64,000 nt of DNA from Limnohabitans planktonicus II-D5 (GTDB lineage Bacteria; Pseudomonadota; Gammaproteobacteria; Burkholderiales; Burkholderiaceae_C): the NCBI RefSeq assembly GCF_001270065.2, contig NZ_LFYT02000006.1:124001-188000 (forward strand), written 5' to 3'. Below, in pieces: positions 37,822 through 46,359 of this stretch (positions are counted from its first letter, which is position 1; every line of letters begins with the position of its first letter). A program made the position numbers and the translations under genes. The notes beneath the pieces are model-generated. The model was not told the origin of the DNA. It was given only the letters and a program-made list of their open reading frames with translations, and searched no databases.

Positions 37822-38424
37822 TCAGCCCAGTTGCTGCAAAAAAGTGGCGCTGTCCATGACATCGGCCACCGAGCCCATGTCGGCCAACGCCGCCTGGTGC
37901 GCGGCATCTCTGAAGGCGGCGCAACCGTCCGACAACACAATGGCGTGGTAGTCGCGCACATGGGCATCCCGCACCGTGCTGGCCACGCCACCGTTGGTCA
38001 CGATGCCGCACACCACCAGGGTGTCGATGCCCGATTTTTTCAGCACCCAGTCGAGCTGCGTGTTGAAGAAAGCCGAATACGCCACCTTGAACACCGACAC
38101 ATCGACCAGCGGGGCCAGCAGGTCCACATTGGCTTGCCCCCGACTGCCCGGTGCAAAGTCGCCCTTGCGCAAAAACGGGCGGCGCTCTTTCAGGTGCGCC
38201 GAGATCATGGGCTCGCCCTGCGCATCGGGCCAGAGGGTGAACAGGCTGGCCGTGACCAGGCCGCCACGGCCTTTGATCGCACGGGCCACAGGGGCCATGC
38301 GCTCGGGCAGTTTCACGGCTTCTGCACTCAGGGTGTTGCCCCGTGCATAAGCGCCATCGGGCGCGAGAAAGTCGTTTTGCAGGTCCACGATGACCATGCC
38401 CAGTTTCGCGTTCTTCAAGTTCAT
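37822..38424 (-). CDS. Isochorismatase-family cysteine hydrolase
   Basis: A 200-aa amidohydrolase fold. The triad region is visible as VIVDLQNDFLAPDG (Asp near residue 14), an internal lysine segment RGGLVTA-to-RKGDFAPGS and the nucleophile block VVCGIVTNGGVASTVRDA (Cys near 140). Relatives include N-carbamoylsarcosine amidase, maleamate amidase and nicotinamidase, all of which release ammonia. In the operon it follows HyuAB, so it may hydrolyse the half-amide or carbamoyl product of ring opening. The short start MNLKNAKLG is used; an upstream ATG adds 6 residues. Confidence 0.88.
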   Translation of the reverse strand: MNLKNAKLGMVIVDLQNDFLAPDGAYARGNTLSAEAVKLPERMAPVARAIKGRGGLVTASLFTLWPDAQGEPMISAHLKERRPFLRKGDFAPGSRGQANVDLLAPLVDVSVFKVAYSAFFNTQLDWVLKKSGIDTLVVCGIVTNGGVASTVRDAHVRDYHAIVLSDGCAAFRDAAHQAALADMGSVADVMDSATFLQQLG

Positions 38425-38490
38425 GCGCTTTACTCCTGTCACTTATCGATCGGACTTCTGAGCTCCGTGGACTTGGTCCCCCACAGAAAT

Positions 38491-39750
38491 GTCGGGGTCT
38501 TCGACCACCGACCTACAAGACACCGCCCATGTTGTAGGTCGGCACTCGCAGAGTCCGACATGGCCAGCTTCACCGGTGACATTGACACAGGCCGCATAGG
38601 TTCACGCAGAATTGTCGGGGTCTTCGACCACCGACCTACAAGACAGCGCCCTTGTCGTAGGTCGGCACTCGCAGAGTCCGACATGGCCAGCTTCGCCGGT
38701 GACATTGACACAGGCCGCATAGGTTCACGCAGAATTGTCGGGGTCTTCGACCACCGACCTACAAGACACCGCCCATGTTGTAGGTCGGTACTCGCAGAGT
38801 CCGACATGGCCAGCTTCACCGATGAAGTCCACACAGGCCCCTCAGGTTCGCTCAGAATTGTCGGGGTCTTCGACCACCGACCTACAAGACAGCGCCCTTG
38901 TCGTAGGTCGGCACTCGCAGAGTCCGACATGGCCAGCTTCACCGATGAAGTCCACACAGGCCCCTCAGGTTCGCTCAGAATTGTCGGGGTCTTCGACCAC
39001 CGACCTACAAGACACCGCCCATGTTGTAGGTCGGTACTCGCAGAGTCCGACATGGCCAGCTTCACCGATGAAGTCCACACAGGCCCCTCAGGTTCGCTCA
39101 GAAATGTCGGGGTCTTCGACCACCGACCTACAAGACACCGCCCATGTTGTAGGTCGGCACTCGCAGAGTCCGACATGGCCAGCTTCGCCGGTGACGTTGA
39201 CACAGGCCGCATAGATTCACGCAGAATTGTCGGGGTCTTCGACCACCGACCTACAAGACGGCGCACATGTTGTAGGTCGGTACTCGCAGAGTCCGACATG
39301 GCCAGCTTCACCAATGAAGTCCACACAGGCCCCTCAGGTTCGCTCAGAATTGTCGGGGTCTTCGACCACCGACCTACAAGACAGCGCCCTTGTCGTAGGT
39401 CGGTACTCGCAGAGTCCGACATGGCCAGCTTCGCCGATGAAGTCCACACAGGCCCCTCGGGTTCGCTCAGAATTGTCGGGGTCTTCGACCACCGACCTAC
39501 AAGACAGCGCACATGTTGTAGGTCGGTACTCGCAGAGTCCGACATGGCCAGCTTCGCCGGTGACATTGACACAGGCCGCATAGGTTCACGCAGAATTGTC
39601 GGGGTCTTCGACCACCGACCTACTAGACGGCTCCCTTGTCGTAGGTCGGTACTCGCAGAGTCCGACATGGCGAGCTTCACCGATGAAGTCCACACAGGCC
39701 CCTCGGGTTCGCGAAGAGGTATCGGGGTCTTCGACTGCCGATTTGCAACG
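38491..39750. repeat. Tandem array of 123-bp units with internal 69-nt inverted repeats
   Basis: Ten complete units begin at 38491, 38614, 38737, 38860, 38983, 39106, 39229, 39352, 39475 and 39598, each exactly 123 bp, followed by a diverged partial unit from 39721. Each unit starts with a 69-nt element: left arm GTCGGGGTCTTCGACCACCG continuing ACCTAC, an approximately 17-nt loop, and a right arm that is its imperfect reverse complement (21 of 26 positions; the inner 10 bp ACCGACCTAC pair fully when the right arm carries T at the variable position). A 54-bp spacer follows, in two types (see findings). It sits between hyuA and the isochorismatase-like gene inside the operon. Because 123 is divisible by 3, several frames stay open on both strands, but these have no family similarity. 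Confidence 0.95.
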
Positions 39751-39763
39751 TACAGACGCACGG

Positions 39764-41836
39764 TCACTCGCTGCGCTCCACCAATAAGTTGCCGAGTTTG
39801 TCGACCCGGCCCTCAAAGCCCGGCTCCAACCACACCGTGGTGTCGGGTTGTTCCAAAATTGCCGGGCCTTGCACCACGGTGCCCACGGGCAAGCTCAAGC
39901 GCTCGTAGCGCTGCGCCGTCCACCATTGGCCCTGGTGGTAGACCTGCTGCTCGCCCACCGGAGTGGTGCGGCCTTCGCCCTGTGGGGCCAGCACCGCCAG
40001 ATCGAACTTGGGACGCCGTCCGATACGGGCATAACGCAGGTTCATCACGCGGATCACCGGGCCTTGCAGCACACGGCCAAAGGCGTGCTGGTAAGCCGCT
40101 TCAAACGCGGCCAACAAGCCCGCCGCATTCAAAGCTTCTCGTTTCACCGGCACTTGCAGGGTGTGGGTTTGGCCCATGTAGAGCATGTCAAAGCTGATGA
40201 CTTCGTCCACCCGCACAAAGTTCACACCGGCAGAATCGAGGCGCACCTGGCAAGCCTCGGCCAGTGCGTCTACGCGTTGCAGCAACGCAGGCCAAGCCAC
40301 ATCGACCAGCGCCACGTTCAGGGTTTGCACCGCATCATGGCGCATGTCGGCCATCACACAACCCAGCGCCGATGTGACACCCGGGTAACGCGGCACGATG
40401 CCGGTGGTCACGCCCACCTCGCGCATCATGGCGCAGACATGCAGGCCGCCGCCGCCGCCAAACGGCATGTAGGCGAACTGGCGCGGATCGTGGCCGCGCT
40501 CGATCGACACCACGCGGATCGCGCCCGCCATGCGGGCATTGGCCACCGTCAAAATCGCTTCGGCTGCAGCCAGCGCGGTCAAGCCCAAAGGCTCGGCCAC
40601 ATGCTGGGCAATTGCTTTTTCGGACAAGCCAGAATCCAGCTTTTGCAACAAACCGCCACCCAAAGGCCGATCTGCCGCGATGCGGCCCAAGAGCACATTG
40701 GCGTCGGTCACCGTGGGTCGGGTGTTGCCGCGCCCGTAACAAGCGGGGCCGGGAATGCTGCCGGCCGACTCGGGGCCCACTTGCAGCATGCCGCCCGCAT
40801 CGACCGAAGCGATCGAGCCGCCACCGGCACCGATGGTCTCGATCTGGATCATGGGCGAGCGCACCACCAGGCCAAACTCGATGGACGTTTGCGCGGCGAG
40901 GGCCGCTTCGCCACCGGCCACCAAGGACACGTCAAACGAGGTGCCGCCGATGTCGCCCGTGATGACGTTTTCAAAGCCCGAAGCCCGCGCAATCTCTGCG
41001 CAAGCCATCACGCCTGCCGCCGGGCCAGACAGCGCCGTGCGCACCGGCACATCACAAGCGGTCTGGCGTGACATCACGCCGCCGTTGCTTTGCACAATCA
41101 GCAACTCACCGCCAAAGCCCTGGGCGCGCAAGTCACCATCGAGGCGCTGCAAATAGCTGCCCACCACAGGCTGCAAAGCGGCATTCAGGGTAGCAGTCGA
41201 GCAGCGCTCGAATTCACGAATCTCGGGCAGCACTTCACTGGCCGCCGTCACATAGCTGTTGGGCCAGATCTCGCGCACAGCCGCCACGGCCGCTTGTTCG
41301 TTGCCGGGGTTGGCATAGGCGTGCACAAAGAAGACACACACCGCCTCGCAGCCTTCGGCCAGCAAGGCGCGGGCTTGTTCGCGTACTTGGTCCAAATTCA
41401 CAGGCGTGTGCAATTGGCCATCGGCCAGCACGCGCTCGTCCACTTCCAAACGCCAAGCCCTTGGCACCACGGGCGTGTAGCTGCCGCGCAGGCCCCAGGT
41501 TTGTGGGCGGTCGCGGCGGCGCATTTCCAGCACGTCGCGAAAGCCGCGTGTGGTGATGATGCCGGTGCGGGCGATCTTGCGCTCCAGCAAAGCGTTGGTG
41601 CCCACGGTGGTGCCGTGCACGATGGTGGCGATGTCTTTGGCGCCATCGGCACCCGTGTTGCCGGTGACCTTGGCGATGCCGTTCATGAAGCCCCGGGCTT
41701 CTTCACCCCGGGTCGACGGCACTTTCACGATGCGGGCCTGGCCGGTTTTTTCGTCCAGCACAAACAGGTCGGTAAACGTACCGCCCACGTCCACACCCAC
41801 CACCCAATGCGGTTGGTTCACAGAATGCCCACTCAT
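39764..41836 (-). CDS. hyuA: Hydantoinase/oxoprolinase A subunit
   Basis: A 690-aa ATP-dependent cyclic amidohydrolase subunit of the HyuA/N-methylhydantoinase/acetone carboxylase family. The actin-like phosphate site GVDVGGTFTDLFVLDE is near residue 13, HGTTVGTNALLERK near 75, TGDIGGTSFDVSLV near 295 and GAGGGSIASVD near 345. Members open hydantoin or 5-oxoproline rings with ATP, in complex with HyuB. It overlaps hyuB by 4 bp. Directly after its stop lies the repeat array. Confidence 0.94.
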   Translation of the reverse strand: MSGHSVNQPHWVVGVDVGGTFTDLFVLDEKTGQARIVKVPSTRGEEARGFMNGIAKVTGNTGADGAKDIATIVHGTTVGTNALLERKIARTGIITTRGFRDVLEMRRRDRPQTWGLRGSYTPVVPRAWRLEVDERVLADGQLHTPVNLDQVREQARALLAEGCEAVCVFFVHAYANPGNEQAAVAAVREIWPNSYVTAASEVLPEIREFERCSTATLNAALQPVVGSYLQRLDGDLRAQGFGGELLIVQSNGGVMSRQTACDVPVRTALSGPAAGVMACAEIARASGFENVITGDIGGTSFDVSLVAGGEAALAAQTSIEFGLVVRSPMIQIETIGAGGGSIASVDAGGMLQVGPESAGSIPGPACYGRGNTRPTVTDANVLLGRIAADRPLGGGLLQKLDSGLSEKAIAQHVAEPLGLTALAAAEAILTVANARMAGAIRVVSIERGHDPRQFAYMPFGGGGGLHVCAMMREVGVTTGIVPRYPGVTSALGCVMADMRHDAVQTLNVALVDVAWPALLQRVDALAEACQVRLDSAGVNFVRVDEVISFDMLYMGQTHTLQVPVKREALNAAGLLAAFEAAYQHAFGRVLQGPVIRVMNLRYARIGRRPKFDLAVLAPQGEGRTTPVGEQQVYHQGQWWTAQRYERLSLPVGTVVQGPAILEQPDTTVWLEPGFEGRVDKLGNLLVERSE

Positions 41837-43527
41837 GCTTGTTCCTTGCGTTCTTGGCTATAACCGAGTGCGATGTCCTTGGCACGGTCTTGTTCTGACC
41901 GGTCTGCCGGGTTGCCCCAGCCGCCACCGCCCGGTGTTTGCAGGCGAACCCGGTCGCCCTTCTTCAATTGAATGCCAAGCATCTTCGACACCATCGGCGG
42001 TGTCTTCCACTCCCCGTTCTGGCAATACTCAAACACATTGGGCAGCGCAGGCTGGCCGCCATGAATGCCCTTGGGGGCCGACTTGCCACGCTCGCCAAAG
42101 ATGAAGGCCTCGGCGCTGTCTTCGAGCAATTCGATCTCATAGATCGCGCCCAAGCCGCCCCGGTGCTGGCCATCGCCCCCCGAGCCGGGGCGCAAAGCCC
42201 ACTGCGTGAATCGCACCGGGTAGGCCGCTTCCAAAATCTCCATGGGTGGGATGGTGGCGGTCGAGATCGGCGCGTTGCCGTGCGACAGGCCATCGCCATC
42301 CGAATGGCCACCGTGCCCGCCTCCAAAGAAGCTGAACATCACCCAGCGCTGCCCTTTACGCTTGTCGTCGGTGCGGTGACCGGCGATCGACAAGGCGTTG
42401 ATGGTGCCGTAGGCGTGGGCCACCGCCCGCTTGGGGTCCGCCAAAGCCGTGGCGCTGAAGATCACATCGATCATGCGCAAAATGGTTTCGGTGTAGCCGC
42501 CCACCGGGCGCGGACGCGAGGCGCTGATGACCAGGCCATCCGGAATCACAAAATCCACCGCATCCAGCACGCCTGCGTTGGCCGGCACATCGGGGAACAC
42601 ATGCTTCAAAGCCACATAACAAGCGGCGACTGCCGTGGCGCGTGAGATGTTCACTGGCCCCGCGCATTGCGCCGAGGTGCGCGAAAAGTCCAGCGTCAAC
42701 CGGTCACCGGCCACGGTCATGTCGAGCGCAATCGTCAGCAGCTCGTCTTTCACGCCGTCGTTGTCCAGCACGTCTTCAAAGCTGTAGCGGCCATCGGGCA
42801 GACTGCCAATGTGTGAACGCATCAAGCGCACAGCGCGGGTGCGCAGCTCCACCAAGGCCTGGGCCACTTTGGCGTCGCCGTATTCGTCCAGCAAGCCGTC
42901 CAGGCGGCGCGCGCCCAATTCGAGCGCGGCCAGCTGGCCGTTCAGGTCGCCCCACAGGCTGTCGGGCAAGCGGGTGTTGGCGCGCAAAATGGCCAGCACA
43001 TCGTCATCCAGGACACCCGCACGCAAGATGCGCACCGGCGGGATCTGCACCGCTTCTTGCCAGCACTCGGTCGCGGCCGGGTTGTAGTTGCCGGGCACCG
43101 CACCGCCCACGTCGTGCCAGTGCGCAGCCGATGCCAAAAAGCAATACAGCTGCCCATTTCGAAAGCAGGGCTTCACCAGCTTGAAGTCGTTGGCGTGTGT
43201 GCCGCCCTCATACGGGTCGTTGAACAGCCACACATCGCCTGGCTGCATGCCGCCACGCTCAGCGGCCACACGCATGGCCGCGCGCACGGCAAAAGCCATG
43301 GCGCCCACAAACACGGGCAAGCCCGACTTGCCCTGAATCAGCGTGTCGCCGGTGCGGGCGTCATACAAGCCGTGGCAAGCGTCGTGCGCCTCGGCAATGA
43401 TGGGGTTGAAGGCGCTGCGGTAGAGCGTCGCGTCCATCTCGTCGGCAATCTGTTCGAGTCGGCCGCGCAACACAGCCAAGGTGACGGGGTCCATCACAGC
43501 TTCCATCACAGGTTCAGTCGGGTTCAT
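41833..43527 (-). CDS. hyuB: Hydantoinase/oxoprolinase B subunit
   Basis: A 564-aa partner of HyuA. Family blocks are DPVTLAVLRGRLEQIADEMD, RSAFNPIIAEAHDACHGLYD, the AHWHDVGGAVPGNY metal region, PVGGYTETILRMIDVIF, and the glycine-rich PGSGGDGQHRGGLGAIYEI near residue 450. It overlaps the LeuD-like gene upstream and hyuA downstream by 4 bp, so the four proteins are probably made in step. Confidence 0.94.
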   Translation of the reverse strand: MNPTEPVMEAVMDPVTLAVLRGRLEQIADEMDATLYRSAFNPIIAEAHDACHGLYDARTGDTLIQGKSGLPVFVGAMAFAVRAAMRVAAERGGMQPGDVWLFNDPYEGGTHANDFKLVKPCFRNGQLYCFLASAAHWHDVGGAVPGNYNPAATECWQEAVQIPPVRILRAGVLDDDVLAILRANTRLPDSLWGDLNGQLAALELGARRLDGLLDEYGDAKVAQALVELRTRAVRLMRSHIGSLPDGRYSFEDVLDNDGVKDELLTIALDMTVAGDRLTLDFSRTSAQCAGPVNISRATAVAACYVALKHVFPDVPANAGVLDAVDFVIPDGLVISASRPRPVGGYTETILRMIDVIFSATALADPKRAVAHAYGTINALSIAGHRTDDKRKGQRWVMFSFFGGGHGGHSDGDGLSHGNAPISTATIPPMEILEAAYPVRFTQWALRPGSGGDGQHRGGLGAIYEIELLEDSAEAFIFGERGKSAPKGIHGGQPALPNVFEYCQNGEWKTPPMVSKMLGIQLKKGDRVRLQTPGGGGWGNPADRSEQDRAKDIALGYSQERKEQA

Positions 43528-44027
43528 GCAGGCTTTCTTTGTTTGAGCAGGGGGAGCAAACCGCCTACATCGACCATGTCCATCAAAAAATCAGGAATCG
43601 GGGCGCAGGCCAAGCGCTGGCCGTTGGCGCGAATCACCAGCGGTGTATCGCCTTCAAACGTCACACCCACACGCTCGCCCTCTTCGATGCGGTCGGCTTC
43701 GGGGCAAGTCAACAGCAACAAGCCCAAGTTGAAGGCGTTGCGAAAATACAGGCCGCTGTACGACGGCGCGATCACCGCCGCCAGCCCCAAGTGCCGCAGC
43801 ACCCCTGCCGCCTGTTCGCGCGATGAGCCGATGCCAAAGTTGGCCCCGGCCACGATCACATCGCCCTCTTTCACGCCCGAGGCGAAGTCACTGCGTACCG
43901 CCTCCAGGCAATGCCAGCCGATCACTTCCAGACCGTGCTTCATGTACGCGCCAGGGGCCAGGGCATCGGTGTCCACATCGGCACCCACACGCCAAACGCG
44001 TGCGTTTTGGGAACTGCGCTTGTTCAT
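43524..44027 (-). CDS. Aconitase-family hydro-lyase small subunit (LeuD/DmdB-like)
   Basis: A 167-aa swivelling-domain subunit. The opening DVDTDALAPGAYMK and the signature GANFGIGSSREQAAGVLRHL near residue 60 match LeuD and the small subunits of dimethylmaleate or homoaconitase hydratases. It pairs with the large subunit gene that overlaps it by 4 bp. Its location among catabolic genes and not with leuA/leuB argues for a degradative hydratase rather than leucine synthesis. Confidence 0.88.
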   Translation of the reverse strand: MNKRSSQNARVWRVGADVDTDALAPGAYMKHGLEVIGWHCLEAVRSDFASGVKEGDVIVAGANFGIGSSREQAAGVLRHLGLAAVIAPSYSGLYFRNAFNLGLLLLTCPEADRIEEGERVGVTFEGDTPLVIRANGQRLACAPIPDFLMDMVDVGGLLPLLKQRKPA

Positions 44028-45304
44028 GCCAGCACCTCGCGTGCATCACTGATGCGCCCGCGCAAGGCCGAAGCCGCCACGGTGAAGGGCGAGGCCAAAT
44101 ACACGTTGACACTGGCCGGGCCCATGCGGCCTTTGAAGTTGCGGGCGGTGGTCGAAATCACGGTGGAGCCTTCTGGGAAAGTCGCGCCGTAGCCCGCACA
44201 CGCGCCGCAGCTGTTGGGCAGCACCGTGGCCCCGGCGTCCAGCAAAGTTTGCATCACGCCTTCTTGTGTGGCCTGCGCTTGTTCGCGGGCACTGGCAGGG
44301 GCCACCATGAGCTGCACCCCAGCGGCCACACGCTGGCCCTTGAGAACCGATGCGGCGGCGCGAAGGTCTTCAAGCTTGGCCCCGGTGCAAGCACCGATGT
44401 AAGCAATGTTCGGCAACACGTCGGCAAACGCACCCACATCCCGTGTGTTGGCCGGGCTGTGTGGCGCGGCCACTTGCGGGCTGAGGGTGTTGGCGTCAAA
44501 GTTTTGCTGTTCGTACTCGGCGTCTTCGTCTGTGCACCATTGCCCGGCCCCAGCCAAATGCTCAGGGGCGACGCCAATACCGCGCAAATACTGCAAGGTG
44601 GTGTCGTCGGCGGCGATCAAGCCCGCCTGCGCGCCCATCTCGGCGCTCATGTTGGACAACGTCATGCGCTCGGCCATCGACAACGCCTGCACGGCAGGCC
44701 CGGCAAATTCGACCGCTTGGTATTGCCCGCCGTTCATGCCAAAGCGCCCGACCATGTGCAGCATCATGTCTTTGGCCGACACGCCGCGCTGCAAGCGGCC
44801 CGACCAGTGCATGCGCAAGGTGCGTGGCACCTGCACCCATATCTGGCCGGTCACACACACGCCCAGCATCTCGGTCGCGCCGATGCCGAACATATAGCAA
44901 CCAAACGCGCCGCCTGTGGGCGAATGCGAGTCGCCACCCACACAAAACATACCGGGCTTCAAATGGCCCCGCTCGGGCAGCACCACATGGCAAATGCCCT
45001 CGCTGTCGATCACATGCGGCAGCTTCCATTGTTTGGCCGTCTCGCGTGCGATCTGCACGATCTGCTGCGCATCGGCGTCTTGTGCGGGCACGTAGTGGTC
45101 CAGGACCAGCACCACTTTGTTTTTGTCCCAAATCTCTGCGCCCAGTTCGTCGAGCATGGGCTTCAAGCGGCGCGGGCCGGACGAGTCGTGAAACATGGCC
45201 AGGTCCACCTTGCAGGTGACCACCTCGCCCACGGCCACATGGGCGCGGCCAGCGGCGCGGGCAATGAGTTTTTGCGCCAGGGTTTGCGATACAGCGGCGC
45301 TCAT
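44024..45304 (-). CDS. Aconitase-family hydro-lyase large subunit (LeuC/DmdA-like)
   Basis: A 426-aa [4Fe-4S] hydratase subunit. VGGDSHSPTGGAFGCYMFGIG near residue 140, IGACTGAKLEDLRAAA near 300, and PNSCGACAGYGATF near 365 provide the three cluster cysteines. At about 420 aa it belongs to the shorter LeuC2/homoaconitase-like group, which also contains dimethylmaleate hydratase DmdA. It overlaps the Bug receptor gene by 4 bp upstream. Expected reaction: hydration or dehydration of a maleate-like or malate-like diacid. Confidence 0.9.
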   Translation of the reverse strand: MSAAVSQTLAQKLIARAAGRAHVAVGEVVTCKVDLAMFHDSSGPRRLKPMLDELGAEIWDKNKVVLVLDHYVPAQDADAQQIVQIARETAKQWKLPHVIDSEGICHVVLPERGHLKPGMFCVGGDSHSPTGGAFGCYMFGIGATEMLGVCVTGQIWVQVPRTLRMHWSGRLQRGVSAKDMMLHMVGRFGMNGGQYQAVEFAGPAVQALSMAERMTLSNMSAEMGAQAGLIAADDTTLQYLRGIGVAPEHLAGAGQWCTDEDAEYEQQNFDANTLSPQVAAPHSPANTRDVGAFADVLPNIAYIGACTGAKLEDLRAAASVLKGQRVAAGVQLMVAPASAREQAQATQEGVMQTLLDAGATVLPNSCGACAGYGATFPEGSTVISTTARNFKGRMGPASVNVYLASPFTVAASALRGRISDAREVLA

Positions 45305-46293
45305 TCTGGTTTCGCTCCCGCGTACTGCACCACCTTGCGCCAGCGCACGATCTCGCTGTCGACAAAACGGGCAAATTCTTCCGGGCTGTTGCCCACCGCC
45401 GTGGCCCCTTCACTTTCGATGCGGCGCTTGACATCGGGCGACAACACCGCCGCGCGGGCCGCATCGGCCAGGCGTTTGCTCAGTTCAGGGCTCATGCGCG
45501 CCGGGCCAAACAAACCAAACCAGGCACTCGACTCGTAGCCCGGCAGGCTCTCGCCAATCGCGGGCACATCCGGGAAAGCCGCCAGCCGCTTGGCGCTGGT
45601 CACCCCCAAGGGCTTGAGCTTGCCCGCCTTGATGTGCGACTGCACATTGCCCACTGCCGCGAACATCAGATCGACTTGACCGGCCAGCACATCTTGCACT
45701 GCAGGCGCCGTGCCCCGGTAAGGGATGTTGACAATGAAAACGCCTGCTTGCATCTTGAACGCGTCGCCCGCCATGTGCAGCGATGAACCGAGCGCACCAA
45801 TGGCAAAGTTCAGCTGTCCGGGCTTGGCTTTGGCCAACTTGACAAGCTCAGCCGTGTTGTTGGCGGCCACTTTGGGGTGCGCCACCAAAATCGATGGCGA
45901 GGTCGACACCATGGTCAAGGGCGTGAAATCTTTCACCGGGTCAAACGGCAAACTGGGGTAGAGCGAGGCGTTGATGGCATGGCTGGTGAAGCTCATGAGC
46001 AGCGTGTTGCCATCGGGCGCGGCCTTGGCCACCGCGTCAGCCGCCAGGTTGCCGCCCGCGCCGGGTTTGTTTTCGACCACCACGGTGCGGCCCAGCTGCG
46101 TGCCCAAGACCGTGGCCAGTGTGCGGGCCATGGTGTCGGTGGTGCCGCCTGCCGGGGCACCCACCAAAATTTTGATGGGCGGCAGCGTTTGGGACTGAAC
46201 CCCGCTCACCCAAGCGGCACAGGCCAAAAGCGTGCCCAACACCCAAGCGCGCCGTGGCGGCTTGGCAGGGTGCGAAGTGGTTAGGTGCGTCAT
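45301..46293 (-). CDS. tctC: Bug/TctC-family receptor
   Basis: A 330-aa periplasmic binding protein with signal peptide (MTHLTTSHPAKPPRRAWVLG then a hydrophobic stretch ending VQSQT) and family blocks IKILVGAPAGGTTDTMART and VVENKPGAGGNLAADAVAKA. An upstream in-frame ATG at 46320 would add 9 residues; the internal one gives a more normal signal sequence. This second Bug receptor in the operon, along with LivK, suggests several related carboxylates or cyclic compounds are sensed or imported. Confidence 0.91.
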   Translation of the reverse strand: MTHLTTSHPAKPPRRAWVLGTLLACAAWVSGVQSQTLPPIKILVGAPAGGTTDTMARTLATVLGTQLGRTVVVENKPGAGGNLAADAVAKAAPDGNTLLMSFTSHAINASLYPSLPFDPVKDFTPLTMVSTSPSILVAHPKVAANNTAELVKLAKAKPGQLNFAIGALGSSLHMAGDAFKMQAGVFIVNIPYRGTAPAVQDVLAGQVDLMFAAVGNVQSHIKAGKLKPLGVTSAKRLAAFPDVPAIGESLPGYESSAWFGLFGPARMSPELSKRLADAARAAVLSPDVKRRIESEGATAVGNSPEEFARFVDSEIVRWRKVVQYAGAKPE

Positions 46294-46359
46294 GTGGCTG
46301 TCTTCCGTGTCTAAATTCAATCGGGTCCTGCAGCTGGGGGCAGCACAGCCCCACGGCCT

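Noticed and set aside
38491..39750. CRISPR array
   Set aside because: Repeats are 69 nt with 54-bp spacers that are themselves repeated in only two types, and no cas genes are present.
37552..40197. Long plus-strand frame of 881 codons through the repeat array
   Set aside because: It runs antisense through the flavoprotein, amidohydrolase and hyuA genes and stays open only because the 123-bp period is a multiple of three; it has no family similarity.
43524..45304. Leucine biosynthesis leuCD
   Set aside because: No leuA or leuB nearby, the large subunit is of the short 420-residue type, and the genes are embedded in a catabolic operon by 4-bp overlaps.
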